Assembly: GCF_916618895.1 (NCBI RefSeq) | Contig: NZ_OU745391.1 | Coordinates: 744,001-808,000 of the forward strand | DNA from: Pseudoclavibacter sp. Marseille-Q3772 | GTDB taxonomy: Bacteria > Actinomycetota > Actinomycetes > Actinomycetales > Microbacteriaceae | DNA: 64,000 bases | Direction of reading: 5' to 3' | Part shown: positions 44,866-54,225 of the stretch, piece after piece | Position numbering within the stretch: the stretch's first letter is position 1 | Layout: every line of letters starts with the position of its first letter | Notes under the pieces: generated by a model | Told to the model about the DNA's origin: nothing | Databases searched by the model: none | The model's input: only the letters and a program-made list of their open reading frames with translations | Position numbers and translations under genes: made by a program

Positions 44866-44871
44866 CGGGAC
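44855..44871. repeat. Second att-like copy of the tRNA-Ala 3' end (17 bp)
   Basis: CGTGGACCTGACGGGAC matches 45009-45025 at the tRNA-Ala 3' end and 29260-29276. It also shares TTCTCATA just upstream with the copy at 29259, so these two have a common ancestor. Confidence 0.65.
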
Positions 44872-44972
44872 CCGACTCCCCTTCTGCCACTCACCGTACC
44901 GAAACGGCACGGTGAGCCTCCGGCAGCGGGGGCCCACCAAGGGGTTCTCGTGCTCTACTCAACTCCAGAAAT

Positions 44973-45004
44973 GATTGAAGCCCGGCATAAAGCCGGGCTT
45001 CAAT
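44973..45004 (-). terminator. Terminator of tRNA-Ala
   Basis: ATTGAAGCCCGGC / GCCGGGCTTCAAT around ATAAA, directly 3' of the tRNA gene on its strand. Confidence 0.8.
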
Positions 45005-45010
45005 CATTCG

Positions 45011-45083
45011 TGGACCTGACGGGACTCGAACCCGTGACCCCCTGCATGCCATGCAGGTGCGCTACCAGCTGCGCCACAGGCCC
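45011..45083 (-). tRNA. tRNA-Ala (anticodon GGC)
   Basis: 73 nt. Acceptor GGGCCTG pairs with CAGGTCC (one G-U), discriminator A. D-arm GCGC-AGCTGGTA-GCGC. Anticodon stem CCTGC/GCAGG with loop ATGGCAT (GGC). T-arm ACGGG-TTCGAGT-CCCGT. CCA is not encoded. Its 3' end is repeated at 29259 and 44855, marking it as an integration site. Confidence 0.95.
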
Positions 45084-45176
45084 CGATCTCACGTACGTGA
45101 GCAACTCCCCTACTTTACGACCAACCACCCGAACAACGCAAGTCCGAACGCATCCCGCTCCCCCTGCATCCGGGCC

Positions 45177-45989
45177 CTATCCGGCCGACTCACTCGCAGC
45201 CTCGCGCCGCCGCTCCGCTCGAATACCGAACAGCATCCGCACCACCAGCAACCCGACGAACACCGCGAACGCCATATTTGCCGCAAACGGCGTCATCACG
45301 TGCACCAGCAACACACTCGCAGGAGTCGCAACCGCCGCCGAAAACCCGATCACCAGAGCCGCAGGGAAATCAACATTGCGACGCAGCGCATTCGACACCG
45401 TGCCGCTCAAACTCGTCGCAATGATCATCAACAGCGACGTACCCTTCGCCACCAGGTCACTCGCACCAAACACCAGCATCATCAACGGCACCACGACCAT
45501 GCCGCCGCCGATCCCCAGTAACCCGCTGGCGATACCGGCGATCAACCCAACACCGACCAGCAGCACCGCGCTCAGTGCATCCACGACAACCTCGCTATCG
45601 CGCGACGGCGTCACCAAAAACATCGAGGCAATCACGCACAGCAAGAACACCACATAGGCCCACTGCACCATCACCGGCCGCACCTTCGAGAGCACCCACG
45701 TACCCACCGGCGCGCCGACGATCGACCCGCAGGCCAGCAGTGCCGCCATCACCACGTGCACATGGCCGTTCAGCCCATAGGTGATTACGCCGACGACCGC
45801 CGGAATCATGATCGCAAGCAGCGAGGTTCCCGACGCCAACTTGATGCCGTACCCAAGCACGAACGTCAACACCGGGACGACGACCACGCCGCCGCCAAGC
45901 CCGAACAACCCAGAGCAGCATCCGACCGCCACCCCGAGCAACACCAACGCAACATAGTTACGTTGCGACGTGTCTGTTGCGGCAGCCAT
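45177..45989 (-). CDS. TauE/SafE (TSUP) family anion exporter
   Basis: 270-aa membrane protein with about eight hydrophobic segments in two similar halves. Each half begins with the Gly-rich motif typical of the family: GCCSGLFGLGGGVVVVPVLT near residue 22 and GIASGLLGIGGGMVVVPLMM near 160. TSUP proteins move sulfite, sulfonates or other organic anions across the membrane. First gene on the core side of the tRNA, transcribed alone toward the tRNA. Confidence 0.88.
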   Translation of the reverse strand: MAAATDTSQRNYVALVLLGVAVGCCSGLFGLGGGVVVVPVLTFVLGYGIKLASGTSLLAIMIPAVVGVITYGLNGHVHVVMAALLACGSIVGAPVGTWVLSKVRPVMVQWAYVVFLLCVIASMFLVTPSRDSEVVVDALSAVLLVGVGLIAGIASGLLGIGGGMVVVPLMMLVFGASDLVAKGTSLLMIIATSLSGTVSNALRRNVDFPAALVIGFSAAVATPASVLLVHVMTPFAANMAFAVFVGLLVVRMLFGIRAERRREAASESAG

Positions 45990-46192
45990 ACCGAAAATCT
46001 ACCTGCCTAACTACGCGGGTTGTATCCCTGCGGCCCTCGCAGAGACCACGCTACTCCCAAGGATGCGGACAAATGGCGAAAATAAGCACCACCATTGCCA
46101 TATACGCAATGCCTGGCCGTATTTTCGCCGTTTGTCCGAGGGTGGGCGACAGAGCACCGACAGAGCACCCACAGAGTTCCGATAAGGCGCTG

Positions 46193-46588
46193 CTAGTCGG
46201 TCAGGGGCGAAGCGGATTCGTCACCGTCGGCAAGCCCGAGCGACACCACCGGCGCATCGCGCCACAGCCGCTCCAGGTTGTAGTACTCGCGCTCCTCTTC
46301 GTGGAACACGTGCACCACCAGGTCGCCGAAGTCCAGCAGCACCCAGCGACCAAGATCGGTGCCCTCACGACGCAGCGCCTTGAGGTCGTACTGCTCACGC
46401 AGCTTGTCCTCGATCTCTTCGGCGATCGACAGCACCATGCGCTCGTTGCGACCGGATGCGATCAGAAACACATCGGCATACGGCAGCGTCGCGCTCACAT
46501 CCAGCGCCACCTGGTTGCCCGCCTGGCGCTCATCAGCAGCCTTCGCCGCTGCCCGCGTGAGTTCGATCGCGTGCTCAGTTGCCGTCAT
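46193..46588 (-). CDS. rsfS: Ribosome silencing factor RsfS
   Basis: 131 aa. RsfS/Iojap fold: ALDVSATLPYADVFLIASGR, RNERMVLSIAEEIEDKLREQ, WVLLDFGDLVVHVFHEEERE, YYNLERLW. It binds ribosomal protein L14 and blocks subunit joining under starvation. Last gene of the rplU-rpmA-obg-nadD-rsfS cluster, in the standard actinobacterial position after nadD. Confidence 0.95.
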   Translation of the reverse strand: MTATEHAIELTRAAAKAADERQAGNQVALDVSATLPYADVFLIASGRNERMVLSIAEEIEDKLREQYDLKALRREGTDLGRWVLLDFGDLVVHVFHEEEREYYNLERLWRDAPVVSLGLADGDESASPLTD

Positions 46589-46654
46589 AGTGTGCCAGTC
46601 TCCTTCGTATCACTGGTTCATATCGCTTGCTTCGATTTGGGTTACAGGTTCCGC

Positions 46655-47284
46655 TTACAGGCTGCGCTGCTCATCCGGTCGGTACAGCCGGTTCTTTGCG
46701 ATGTACTGCACCACACCATCGGGAACCAGGTACCAAACCTGCATGCCCGAACGCACTCGCGCACGGCAGTCGGTGGACGAGATCGCCAGCGCCGGGATCT
46801 GCAGCACCGACACCTGCTCGGGCGAAAGCCCACGCAGATCAAGGTCGTGCCCCGGGCGAGTGACCGCAACGAAATGCGCGATCTTGAACATCTCCTCGGG
46901 GTCTTTCCACTCGAGAATCTGCGCCATCGCATCCGCGCCAGTAATGAAATACAGATCAGCGTCGGGCAGCAGCCGGTGAAAATCCCGCAGCGTGTCGACC
47001 GTATAGGTGGGCCCCGGACGATCGATATCGACGCGGCTCGTCTTGAAGCGCGGATTGGATGCGGTTGCCACCACGGTCATCAAATAGCGATGCTCGGCCG
47101 GCGTCACACCCGTTTTCTTGTACGGGTTGCCGGTCGGTACGTAGTAGACCTCGTCAAGGTCGAAATACTGTGCGACTTCGCTGCCGGCCACCAAGTGGCC
47201 ATTGTGAATTGGGTCGAAGGTACCGCCCATGATGCCAACCCTGCGGCGGCGCCCCGTTTCGGGCTGTGCTTGGTCGCGCGTCAC
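46655..47284 (-). CDS. nadD: Nicotinate-nucleotide adenylyltransferase
   Basis: 209 aa. Nucleotidyltransferase motif [12 protein letters not shown] near residues 20-31 and the C-terminal [11 protein letters not shown] (ISSTxxR) near 169. Makes deamido-NAD from nicotinate mononucleotide and ATP. A 12-bp gap separates it from the small membrane protein gene upstream, and it precedes rsfS. Confidence 0.95.
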   Translation of the reverse strand: MTRDQAQPETGRRRRVGIMGGTFDPIHNGHLVAGSEVAQYFDLDEVYYVPTGNPYKKTGVTPAEHRYLMTVVATASNPRFKTSRVDIDRPGPTYTVDTLRDFHRLLPDADLYFITGADAMAQILEWKDPEEMFKIAHFVAVTRPGHDLDLRGLSPEQVSVLQIPALAISSTDCRARVRSGMQVWYLVPDGVVQYIAKNRLYRPDEQRSL

Positions 47285-47296
47285 GGGCGGCGTGCG

Positions 47297-47560
47297 TTAG
47301 CGGTCGGCCTCGAGCTGACCGCGGCCGGTCTCAGCCTCAGCCTCGTTGATCGGGTGCCCCGGGTGCCCTACCGGCTCGTACTTGGTGACGGTCGGCTTCA
47401 CCGGGTGGGATGCGGCCATGTTGCGGAACGAGAAGGTCAGCGCCAGCAGCGCAATGAAGATCACCAGCGTGACGACACCGAACACGATCGGCGGGAACCA
47501 CATGTGTCCGGGGGTGATTTCTACGATCTCGGCAGCCTGAAGCACTGGAAGCAACGTCAT
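47297..47560 (-). CDS. Small single-TM protein of the obg-nadD cluster
   Basis: 87 aa from the ATG at 47560. One TM helix near residues 20-45 (PPIVFGVVTLVIFIALLALT) and a hydrophilic His/Pro/Glu-rich tail. Present at this place in related actinobacteria as I recall; function unknown. Only 10 bp follow the obg stop, so it is cotranscribed. Confidence 0.75.
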   Translation of the reverse strand: MTLLPVLQAAEIVEITPGHMWFPPIVFGVVTLVIFIALLALTFSFRNMAASHPVKPTVTKYEPVGHPGHPINEAEAETGRGQLEADR

Positions 47561-47570
47561 GCCCACCATC

Positions 47571-49157
47571 CTAGCGTGCATTCTCGCCGTCTGGGCGAGT
47601 CGCATCGTCCTCGGCAGCTGTATCGGATGCGGTACCCGCCTCGGGCGCACCGGCCTCGTCGGCGTCTTGCCACAGTCCCGCGAGTCGCTCCTGCTCGAGC
47701 TGTTCGCGCGCGGCCGCCTTCGCATCCATCCACTCGTGGTACGCCGCTTTTCGCTCGGCTCGAGTGGCGCGCGTGCGCTCGTCCAGCCGCGGGTCCGAAC
47801 CGTGCGCAGTCATTACCTCAGCAGCGGATGCGAGCGTTGGCTCCCAGTCAAAGATCTGGCCGTTGCCGGGGCCGATCACCACAGTAGAGCCTGCCTGCGC
47901 ACCCGCTTTCACCAGCGCATCCTCAATACCGAGCTTCGCCAGCCGGTCGGACAGATACCCCACGGCCTCGTCGTTCGCGAAATCAGTTTGGGCAACCCAG
48001 CGCTCCGGTTTGCGGCCGAGGATGCGGAAGATCGTGCCGTACGATCCGCCCTCGGTTTTGATTTCAAAGGGTTGGGTATCCACCGCGCGCGGGCGCACCA
48101 CGATGCGTTCGCGCTGGTCCTCCTGCTCGCGACGCGCCTCGCGTGCCTGATCAACGATCTCACCGAGCGCATAGCCGAGCTCCGCCAGCCCTTCGCGGCT
48201 CACCGTTGAAATCTCGAACACCCGGAAGCCACGCTCTTCGAGATCAGCACGCACAAACTCAGCGAGTTCACGCGCATCCGGTACGTCGATCTTGTTCAGC
48301 GCCACCAGCGCAGGGCGCTCCACCAGTGGGGTCTGTCCGTCGGGCACCTCATACGCCTCAAGCTCACCGAGGATGACGTCGAGATCGCTCAGCGGGTCGC
48401 GACCGGGTTCGAGCGTGGCGCAGTCCAGCACGTGCAGCAGCGCATCGCAGCGCTCCACGTGCCGCAAGAACTCGAGCCCGAGCCCGCGGCCTTCGCTCGC
48501 GCCCTCGATGAGACCGGGCACATCCGCGATCGTGAAGCGGTGGTTTCCGGCCTGTACAACCCCGAGGTTCGGGTGCAGTGTCGTAAACGGATAGTCGGCG
48601 ATCTTCGGTTTCGCCGCACTCATCGCCGCGATCAGCGAACTCTTACCGGCGCTCGGGAACCCAACCAGAGCCACATCCGCGACCACTTTGAGTTCGAGCA
48701 CGATCTCGAGCTCTTCGCCGGGGACACCAAGCAGCGCAAACCCTGGCGCCTTGCGCTTGGAAGTAGCCAGCGCCGCGTTGCCGAGACCGCCAACGCCGCC
48801 CTGCGCCGCAACAAACCGCATCCCGGCCGTATCGAGATCGACCAGCAACTCACCGTTGCCGTCGCGAACCACAGTGCCGACGGGCACCGGCAGCTCGAGG
48901 TCAGCGCCTTTGGCGCCGTTGCGGAAATCGCCCATCCCGAAGCCGCCAGATTCACTGCGCTGGTGTGGCGAGTGGTGGTACGTGAGCAGCGTGGTCACAT
49001 TCGGGTCGGCGACGAGCACAATATCGCCGGCGTTCCCGCCGTTGCCGCCATCGGGACCGGCCAGCGGCCGAAACTTCTCACGCTTAATCGACATACAGCC
49101 GTTCCCGCCGTCGCCGGCGCGCAAGTACAGGCGCACTTCATCAACGAATGTGGTCAT
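47571..49157 (-). CDS. obg: GTPase Obg (ribosome maturation)
   Basis: 528 aa from the ATG at 49157. N-terminal Gly-rich Obg fold ([20 protein letters not shown]...[12 protein letters not shown]). G1 [11 protein letters not shown] near 168, G3 [16 protein letters not shown] near 215, G4 NKID near 291. A C-terminal OCT domain ([16 protein letters not shown]) is followed by a charged tail. Binds the 50S subunit and couples growth to stress signals. Separated from rpmA by a hairpin. Confidence 0.95.
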   Translation of the reverse strand: MTTFVDEVRLYLRAGDGGNGCMSIKREKFRPLAGPDGGNGGNAGDIVLVADPNVTTLLTYHHSPHQRSESGGFGMGDFRNGAKGADLELPVPVGTVVRDGNGELLVDLDTAGMRFVAAQGGVGGLGNAALATSKRKAPGFALLGVPGEELEIVLELKVVADVALVGFPSAGKSSLIAAMSAAKPKIADYPFTTLHPNLGVVQAGNHRFTIADVPGLIEGASEGRGLGLEFLRHVERCDALLHVLDCATLEPGRDPLSDLDVILGELEAYEVPDGQTPLVERPALVALNKIDVPDARELAEFVRADLEERGFRVFEISTVSREGLAELGYALGEIVDQAREARREQEDQRERIVVRPRAVDTQPFEIKTEGGSYGTIFRILGRKPERWVAQTDFANDEAVGYLSDRLAKLGIEDALVKAGAQAGSTVVIGPGNGQIFDWEPTLASAAEVMTAHGSDPRLDERTRATRAERKAAYHEWMDAKAAAREQLEQERLAGLWQDADEAGAPEAGTASDTAAEDDATRPDGENAR

Positions 49158-49280
49158 GCCGGCTCCTTTGGTTCGGTTCCACCCAGTTTGGGGTATCGGG
49201 ATGCGGATGCGGTGAATGCGCTCGAGTGTCCGGTTCGCGCGCGTGGTCGCGGGCTCGCAAATGTCCCCGAGCAATAAGAA

Positions 49281-49308
49281 AGGAGGGGCGGAATGCTCCG
49301 CCCCTCCT
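49281..49308 (-). terminator. Hairpin after rpmA
   Basis: AGGAGGGGCGGA / TCCGCCCCTCCT around ATGC, in the gap between rpmA and obg; probably attenuates read-through from the ribosomal genes. Confidence 0.8.
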
Positions 49309-49322
49309 CACTCGCTCGAAAA

Positions 49323-49580
49323 CTATTCGGCAGCCGAAACGATGTTGACTACCTTGCGGGTGCCCTTGTTGCCGAACTCAACGGTGCCTGCCGACAGTGC
49401 GAACAGGGTGTCGTCACCGCCACGGCCAACGTTAACGCCCGGGTGGATACGGGTTCCGCGCTGGCGCACGAGAATCTCACCAGCGTTGACTTCCTGACCC
49501 GCGTAGCGCTTCACACCGAGGCGCTTCGCGTTGGAGTCACGACCGTTCTTGGACGAGCTCACGCCCTTCTTTGATGCCAT
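49323..49580 (-). CDS. rpmA: 50S ribosomal protein L27
   Basis: 85 aa. [60 protein letters not shown]: full-length L27 with the N-terminus that reaches toward the peptidyl transferase centre. Lies 18 bp after rplU. Confidence 0.97.
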   Translation of the reverse strand: MASKKGVSSSKNGRDSNAKRLGVKRYAGQEVNAGEILVRQRGTRIHPGVNVGRGGDDTLFALSAGTVEFGNKGTRKVVNIVSAAE

Positions 49581-49598
49581 GAGAAAATGCTCCTCGGA

Positions 49599-49907
49599 TT
49601 ACTTGATGTCAGTGATCTTGACGCGGGTGAGCTCCTGGCGGTGGCCAATACGCTTCTTGTACCCGGTCTTGTTCTTGTACTTCTGGATACGGATCTTGGG
49701 GCCGCGGAGGTCTTCGAGAACCTCAGCCGACACGGTTACCTTGGCGAGCTTCTCAGCGTCAGTGGTGATCTTGTCACCGTCAACGAGCATCACCGCGGGC
49801 AGGGTTACCTTGCCGTTGTCGTCAGCGACGACGCGGTTCATGGTTACTACCGAACCGACCTCGACCTTCTCCTGACGACCGCCGGCGCGCACTACTGCGA
49901 ATACCAC
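49599..49907 (-). CDS. rplU: 50S ribosomal protein L21
   Basis: 102 aa. [20 protein letters not shown] and the C-terminal [14 protein letters not shown] are diagnostic. First gene of the rplU-rpmA(-obg) unit. The 250 bp upstream (49908-50158) hold its leader and promoter; I see no further gene there. Confidence 0.97.
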   Translation of the reverse strand: MVFAVVRAGGRQEKVEVGSVVTMNRVVADDNGKVTLPAVMLVDGDKITTDAEKLAKVTVSAEVLEDLRGPKIRIQKYKNKTGYKKRIGHRQELTRVKITDIK

Positions 49908-50158
49908 TTCAGTTACCTTTTCTCTTTGCTCACCCGTGAGGGCAAGCGAACGAACTTTTCCGGATGAACCGGATCTACGTCTCCCGGCACGCGGGGCAGC
50001 TCACGGCGCGAGCCGCGGTGCGTCATAAACGTGCAACAGCGACCAACTTTAGCCGAATCACAGCGTGAGCGTCAAGCGGTAACCGCAATGAATTGCGACG
50101 AGCTTTGGCCACGGATCCTCGTCAGTTGAGCGCTCCCTCGCCGCTGGTCCGGCACGCC

Positions 50159-53041
50159 CTACGACGGGTCGGGTTCAGCGCCCTCCTGCGTCGAAATCGT
50201 GCCGGTCGTCACGCGACGGCGGCGCGGTTTCTTCGCGGGTGTGCTGGGCTGTGCGGATGCGGGACTGTCGCTGCTGGTTTCGGGCTCGCGACCGGGCTCG
50301 TCGCTGGTCTTGCGATCAGCTTTGGCGCCACTGTTGGTTTCCGCCTTGCGATCAGCCTTTGTGTCACTGTCATTCGCCGAAGCGCCTGACAGCTGGTCGA
50401 GGGCCGCATCCAGCGACGCAAAATCAGCTGACGACTCCTGCGCTACCTCCTGCTGCCGCTCACGCGGTTCGGGGAGTTCAAGCCCGTCGAGCAACCGGGC
50501 CCGCTCCGATGCTTCCTCCGTAGTGAGGGTGTCCGTCACCACCCGGCGGCGACGCGGTTTGCGTTCGCGCGGTTGAGTATCGCCATCGGATGCGGTGGGT
50601 TGCTTCGCCTTGGAGGGCTGGTTTGCTTGAGCAGCGTCCTGTTCGGGGTGTTCCCGGCGGTCGGACGTCGCTGATTCGTTCGATTCCTTCGTCGCGCGCT
50701 CGCTGTCGTTCTCGGAGCCGCCGTCACGTTCACGTGATGTGCCCGACGACTGCTCACCCGCATCCTTACCGCTCTTACCGCGACCGCGACGGCCGCGACG
50801 CGAACGCTTACGACCGGAATCGCGCGAGTCCTTGCCGCTGTTGTCGTTCGAGTCATCACCATCGCGCTGCTGACCGGCAGCCGCAAGCAACTCGTCGGCT
50901 GATTTACCCTGCGCAGCGAGCTGCGCAGCCTTGGCGAGCGTTTCCGCAGCCTCAGCTGCTTCAGCCTTACCCGTGTCAGCGATTGTGGATGCCGCGATCT
51001 TCGTGAGCGCATTGCGCGCATCATCGGTAATCTCGTGCGTCGACTGCTGCTGCGACTGCTTGTTACCGCGGCCACGGCGGTTCTGCTTGTTACCGCGGCC
51101 ACCAGACGAGCTGGACTGGTTCACGGGTTCACTGTGCACATGCACGCCACGGCCAGCGCAGCTGGTGCACGGCTCCGAGAACGTCTCGAGCAGCCCCAGA
51201 CCGATCTTCTTGCGGGTCATCTGCACCAGGCCAAGGCTGGTCACTTCGGCAACCTGGTGTTTGGTGCGGTCGCGCGAGAGCCCTTCGAGGAGGCGACGGT
51301 GCACGAGATTGCGGTTAGAGTCGAGCACCATATCGATGAAGTCGATCACGATAATGCCGCCGATATCGCGCAGGCGTAGCTGCCGCACGATCTCTTCGGC
51401 CGCTTCGAGGTTGTTCTTCGTGACGGTCTCTTCGAGATTGCCGCCGGACCCGACGAACTTACCCGTGTTGACATCGATCACCGTCATCGCCTCGGTGCGG
51501 TCGATCACCAGCGAACCGCCCGAAGGCAGGAATACCTTGCGAGCGAGCGCCTTATCGATCATGTCGTTAACGCGGTGCTGCGCGAAGATGTCCTCGTCGG
51601 TGTACCGCTCGACGCGCTCGAGCAGGTCGGGAGCAACCTGGCCGAGGTAGTTGCGGATCGTGTCGTACTCGGACTGTCCCTGAATGATCAGTTTCTGGAA
51701 GTCCTCGTTAAACACATCTCGGATGATCTTGATGAGCATGTCCGGTTCGGCATGCAGCGTCTGTGGTGCCTTCGCGTTCGAGCCCGAACGCTTTTGGATG
51801 TCCTCCCACTGGCGCATCAGGCGCTCAACATCGCGCTGCAGCTGCTCGTGCGTCGCGCCTTCGGCCGCGGTGCGCACGATCACACCGACGCCCTCGGGCA
51901 GTACTTCCTTGAGGATCTTCTTCAGCCGGCTGCGCTCGTTCTCGGGCAGCTTGCGGCTAATACCGTTCATCGTGTTACCGGGGACGTACACGAGGTAGCG
52001 TCCGGGCAACGAAATCTGAGAAGTGAGCCGCGCACCCTTCTGGCCGACCGGATCCTTGGTGACCTGCACGAGCACCCGATCTCCGGGTTTCAATGCGTTC
52101 TCGATCTTGCGCGCCTGGTTGGGGCCGAGCTCTGCTGCTGCCCAGTCGACCTCGCCGGAGTACAGGACGGCGTTGCGTGCTTCGCCGATGTCGACGAATG
52201 CGGCCTCCATGCTCGGCAGCACGTTCTGTACGCGACCGAGGTAGACGTTGCCGATCAGCGATACGTCTTCGTTGCGGGCGACATAGTGTTCGACGAGCAC
52301 ATTGTCCTCGAGCACGCCGATCTGTACGCGGTTGTTCTTGGAGCGCACCAGCATCTTGCGGTCGACGGATTCGCGACGGGCCTGGAACTCGCTTTCGGTA
52401 ACAACGGTGCGACGGCGACCGAGGTCGCGATTGTCGCGACGGCGGGCGCGCTTGGCGGCAAGGCGGGTTGATCCCTTAACCGCCTGCGGCTCGGTGCTTT
52501 CGTTCTCGTCCTCGCGCTCGTCATCGCGGCGATCATCGGCGCGGTTTGAATCCTGACGCGAACCGCTGCGGCGGCCGCGGCGACGTCCGCGGCGACCGCG
52601 CGAATCCTCTTCTTCGTCCTGCTCGTCGCGCTTGTTGTTGCGACGCTGACGCATGAGCTCCGACAGCGACGGCAGGTCGGGCGCGAGGAAGAACAGCGTG
52701 CGATTGGTGATGACTTCCGGGATGCGGGGGTCGCGCTTGAGTGCGTCCTGCTCGGCGTCCTTGGCGGCCTCGTTGTCTTCGGTTTCGCCGGTGTTCTCGC
52801 TGGTGTTCTCTGCGGTATCGGACTGCGGCTCGGAGGCCGCATCGGAATCGTCGCCGAGGGCCGCAACGGCTACTGCCGCCGCCACATCCGCATCCGGCTC
52901 GCTCTTGCTGTCAGCGGATGCTGGAAGCTCGGCCGACTCGGAGGTTTCGGTCGGCTGCGACTCAGGCTGCTCGTCTGCGTGTTCGTTTGGGGTTGACTGT
53001 TCGGTTTCTGAAAATTCTGGGTTCGGGTTTTCCACCGTCAC
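50159..53041 (-). CDS. rne: Ribonuclease E/G
   Basis: 960 aa from the GTG at 53041 (GGAG upstream); an upstream start at 53164 is possible. Long acidic N-terminus (Glu/Ser/Asp-rich, about 1-190) with a basic RGRRGRRRGRRSG patch. The catalytic core follows: S1 domain (IGNVYLGRVQNVLPSMEAAF), the DNase I-like site TVIDVNTGKFVG...VIDFIDM and the Zn-link CTSCAGRG. The disordered C-terminus is rich in Arg, Gly and Ser. The core is the endonuclease that starts mRNA decay and rRNA processing; the tails scaffold partners. Confidence 0.93.
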   Translation of the reverse strand: MTVENPNPEFSETEQSTPNEHADEQPESQPTETSESAELPASADSKSEPDADVAAAVAVAALGDDSDAASEPQSDTAENTSENTGETEDNEAAKDAEQDALKRDPRIPEVITNRTLFFLAPDLPSLSELMRQRRNNKRDEQDEEEDSRGRRGRRRGRRSGSRQDSNRADDRRDDEREDENESTEPQAVKGSTRLAAKRARRRDNRDLGRRRTVVTESEFQARRESVDRKMLVRSKNNRVQIGVLEDNVLVEHYVARNEDVSLIGNVYLGRVQNVLPSMEAAFVDIGEARNAVLYSGEVDWAAAELGPNQARKIENALKPGDRVLVQVTKDPVGQKGARLTSQISLPGRYLVYVPGNTMNGISRKLPENERSRLKKILKEVLPEGVGVIVRTAAEGATHEQLQRDVERLMRQWEDIQKRSGSNAKAPQTLHAEPDMLIKIIRDVFNEDFQKLIIQGQSEYDTIRNYLGQVAPDLLERVERYTDEDIFAQHRVNDMIDKALARKVFLPSGGSLVIDRTEAMTVIDVNTGKFVGSGGNLEETVTKNNLEAAEEIVRQLRLRDIGGIIVIDFIDMVLDSNRNLVHRRLLEGLSRDRTKHQVAEVTSLGLVQMTRKKIGLGLLETFSEPCTSCAGRGVHVHSEPVNQSSSSGGRGNKQNRRGRGNKQSQQQSTHEITDDARNALTKIAASTIADTGKAEAAEAAETLAKAAQLAAQGKSADELLAAAGQQRDGDDSNDNSGKDSRDSGRKRSRRGRRGRGKSGKDAGEQSSGTSRERDGGSENDSERATKESNESATSDRREHPEQDAAQANQPSKAKQPTASDGDTQPRERKPRRRRVVTDTLTTEEASERARLLDGLELPEPRERQQEVAQESSADFASLDAALDQLSGASANDSDTKADRKAETNSGAKADRKTSDEPGREPETSSDSPASAQPSTPAKKPRRRRVTTGTISTQEGAEPDPS

Positions 53042-53322
53042 GGGGTACTCCTGGGTGCCCGATGGTCGCGCTTGCGTTCCCATCGAACCGTCTTGGCCGC
53101 GGATCTGCCGCGGGAGTTCTGCTCGCCGGTTGTGGCGATGCCGCATGGTGCGACGTAGAGCCATTGCTCTGGAAGTCTTCGTGCGCGTTTGCGCACTCGT
53201 AGATTATCGCACGGGATGCGGGTGATTCTCGAAGCGCGGATGCATTCTCAGCGCGTACTCGGCCACGTCCACGCCGTCACGCGGCACCCGCGCCTGCGCG
53301 AAACAACCCCGGAAACAAGCGA

Positions 53323-53348
53323 CGGGACGCACGAACCCGCGCGTCCCG
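53323..53348 (-). terminator. Hairpin downstream of ndk
   Basis: CGGGACGC / GCGTCCCG around ACGAACCCGC, 21 bp beyond the ndk stop. Confidence 0.6.
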
Positions 53349-53368
53349 CATCCGCTCAAACAACCGAA

Positions 53369-53782
53369 CTAGTCGAACCAGATCTCCAGCTCGCGCTCGG
53401 CCGACAGCGTCGAGTCCGAACCGTGCACAACGTTTTCAATCGCTGCAGTACCCCAGTCGCGCCCGAGGTCACCACGAATCGTGCCGGGAGCGGCAGCGGT
53501 CGGGTTCGTCTCACCGGCAAGCGAACGGAAGCCTTCAACCACCCGGTCACCGCGCACCTTCAGCGCAACAATCGGACCGGACATCATGAACTCCAGCAGC
53601 GACGGGAAGAACGGCTTGTCGACGTGCTCCTCGTAGTGTTCGCGAAGCATCTCCTCGCTCGGCTGCACCATGCGCAGGTCAACGATCTCGTATCCCTTGC
53701 GTTCGATGCGCATGACCACCTCGCCGATCAAGTTGCGACGAACGCCATCGGGCTTAACCAGTACCAGAGTCTGTTCCGACAT
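53369..53782 (-). CDS. ndk: Nucleoside diphosphate kinase
   Basis: 137 aa from the ATG at 53782 (GAGGAG upstream). [40 protein letters not shown] with the phosphorylated active-site His in NVVHGSDS. Balances NTP and dNTP pools. Downstream of DUF4233 in the conserved ileS-folC cluster. Confidence 0.97.
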   Translation of the reverse strand: MSEQTLVLVKPDGVRRNLIGEVVMRIERKGYEIVDLRMVQPSEEMLREHYEEHVDKPFFPSLLEFMMSGPIVALKVRGDRVVEGFRSLAGETNPTAAAPGTIRGDLGRDWGTAAIENVVHGSDSTLSAERELEIWFD

Positions 53783-53835
53783 TCCCACTCCTCAACATTC
53801 CACGGCCGCGAGCGCGGCCGACTCACTACACAACG

Positions 53836-54225
53836 CTACTCGGCGGATGTATCCGAAGCCTGCGCACGCTCATACTCGGCGATGATCGGCGCCCGCTCGG
53901 CGTCGATCCGACCACCACGCACCATGCAATACACCCAGATCGCCAAGAACATACCGCCCACGACGAACATCGAGCCGTGTACGAACCCGGCAAGCACCAT
54001 CGCCACGTGCAGCGCCAACACGTACCAGCGACCCCACGGATAGCGCAGCACCCGGATGCCGACGAGCATCAACACGATAAACGCCGCCGCCCCGCCGAGC
54101 GCCACCGCGGGCGAGAGCACTCGGAGACCGAAAATTGCCAGCCCACACAGCGCGATTGAGACCACTTCGAAGGCGAGCAGGATCGACCCCAGCTGCTCAG
54201 TGATCGTTCGATACCGGCGCGCCAC
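53836..54225 (-). CDS. DUF4233 membrane protein
   Basis: 129 aa, four TM helices (AFEVVSIALCGLAIFGL, ALGGAAAFIVLMLVGIRVLR, VLALHVAMVLAGFVHGSMFV and the last near 100). The GTG start overlaps the folC stop. In actinobacteria DUF4233 regularly follows folC; function unknown. Confidence 0.88.
   Translation of the reverse strand: MARRYRTITEQLGSILLAFEVVSIALCGLAIFGLRVLSPAVALGGAAAFIVLMLVGIRVLRYPWGRWYVLALHVAMVLAGFVHGSMFVVGGMFLAIWVYCMVRGGRIDAERAPIIAEYERAQASDTSAE

Noticed and set aside
29259..45083. Complete, mobile integrative element
   Set aside because: Att-like repeats are present but there is no integrase, excisionase or relaxase, and the transfer genes are fused or frameshifted.
45977..47887. 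636-codon plus-strand frame across rsfS, nadD and obg
   Set aside because: Arg/His-rich shadow of three conserved minus-strand genes.
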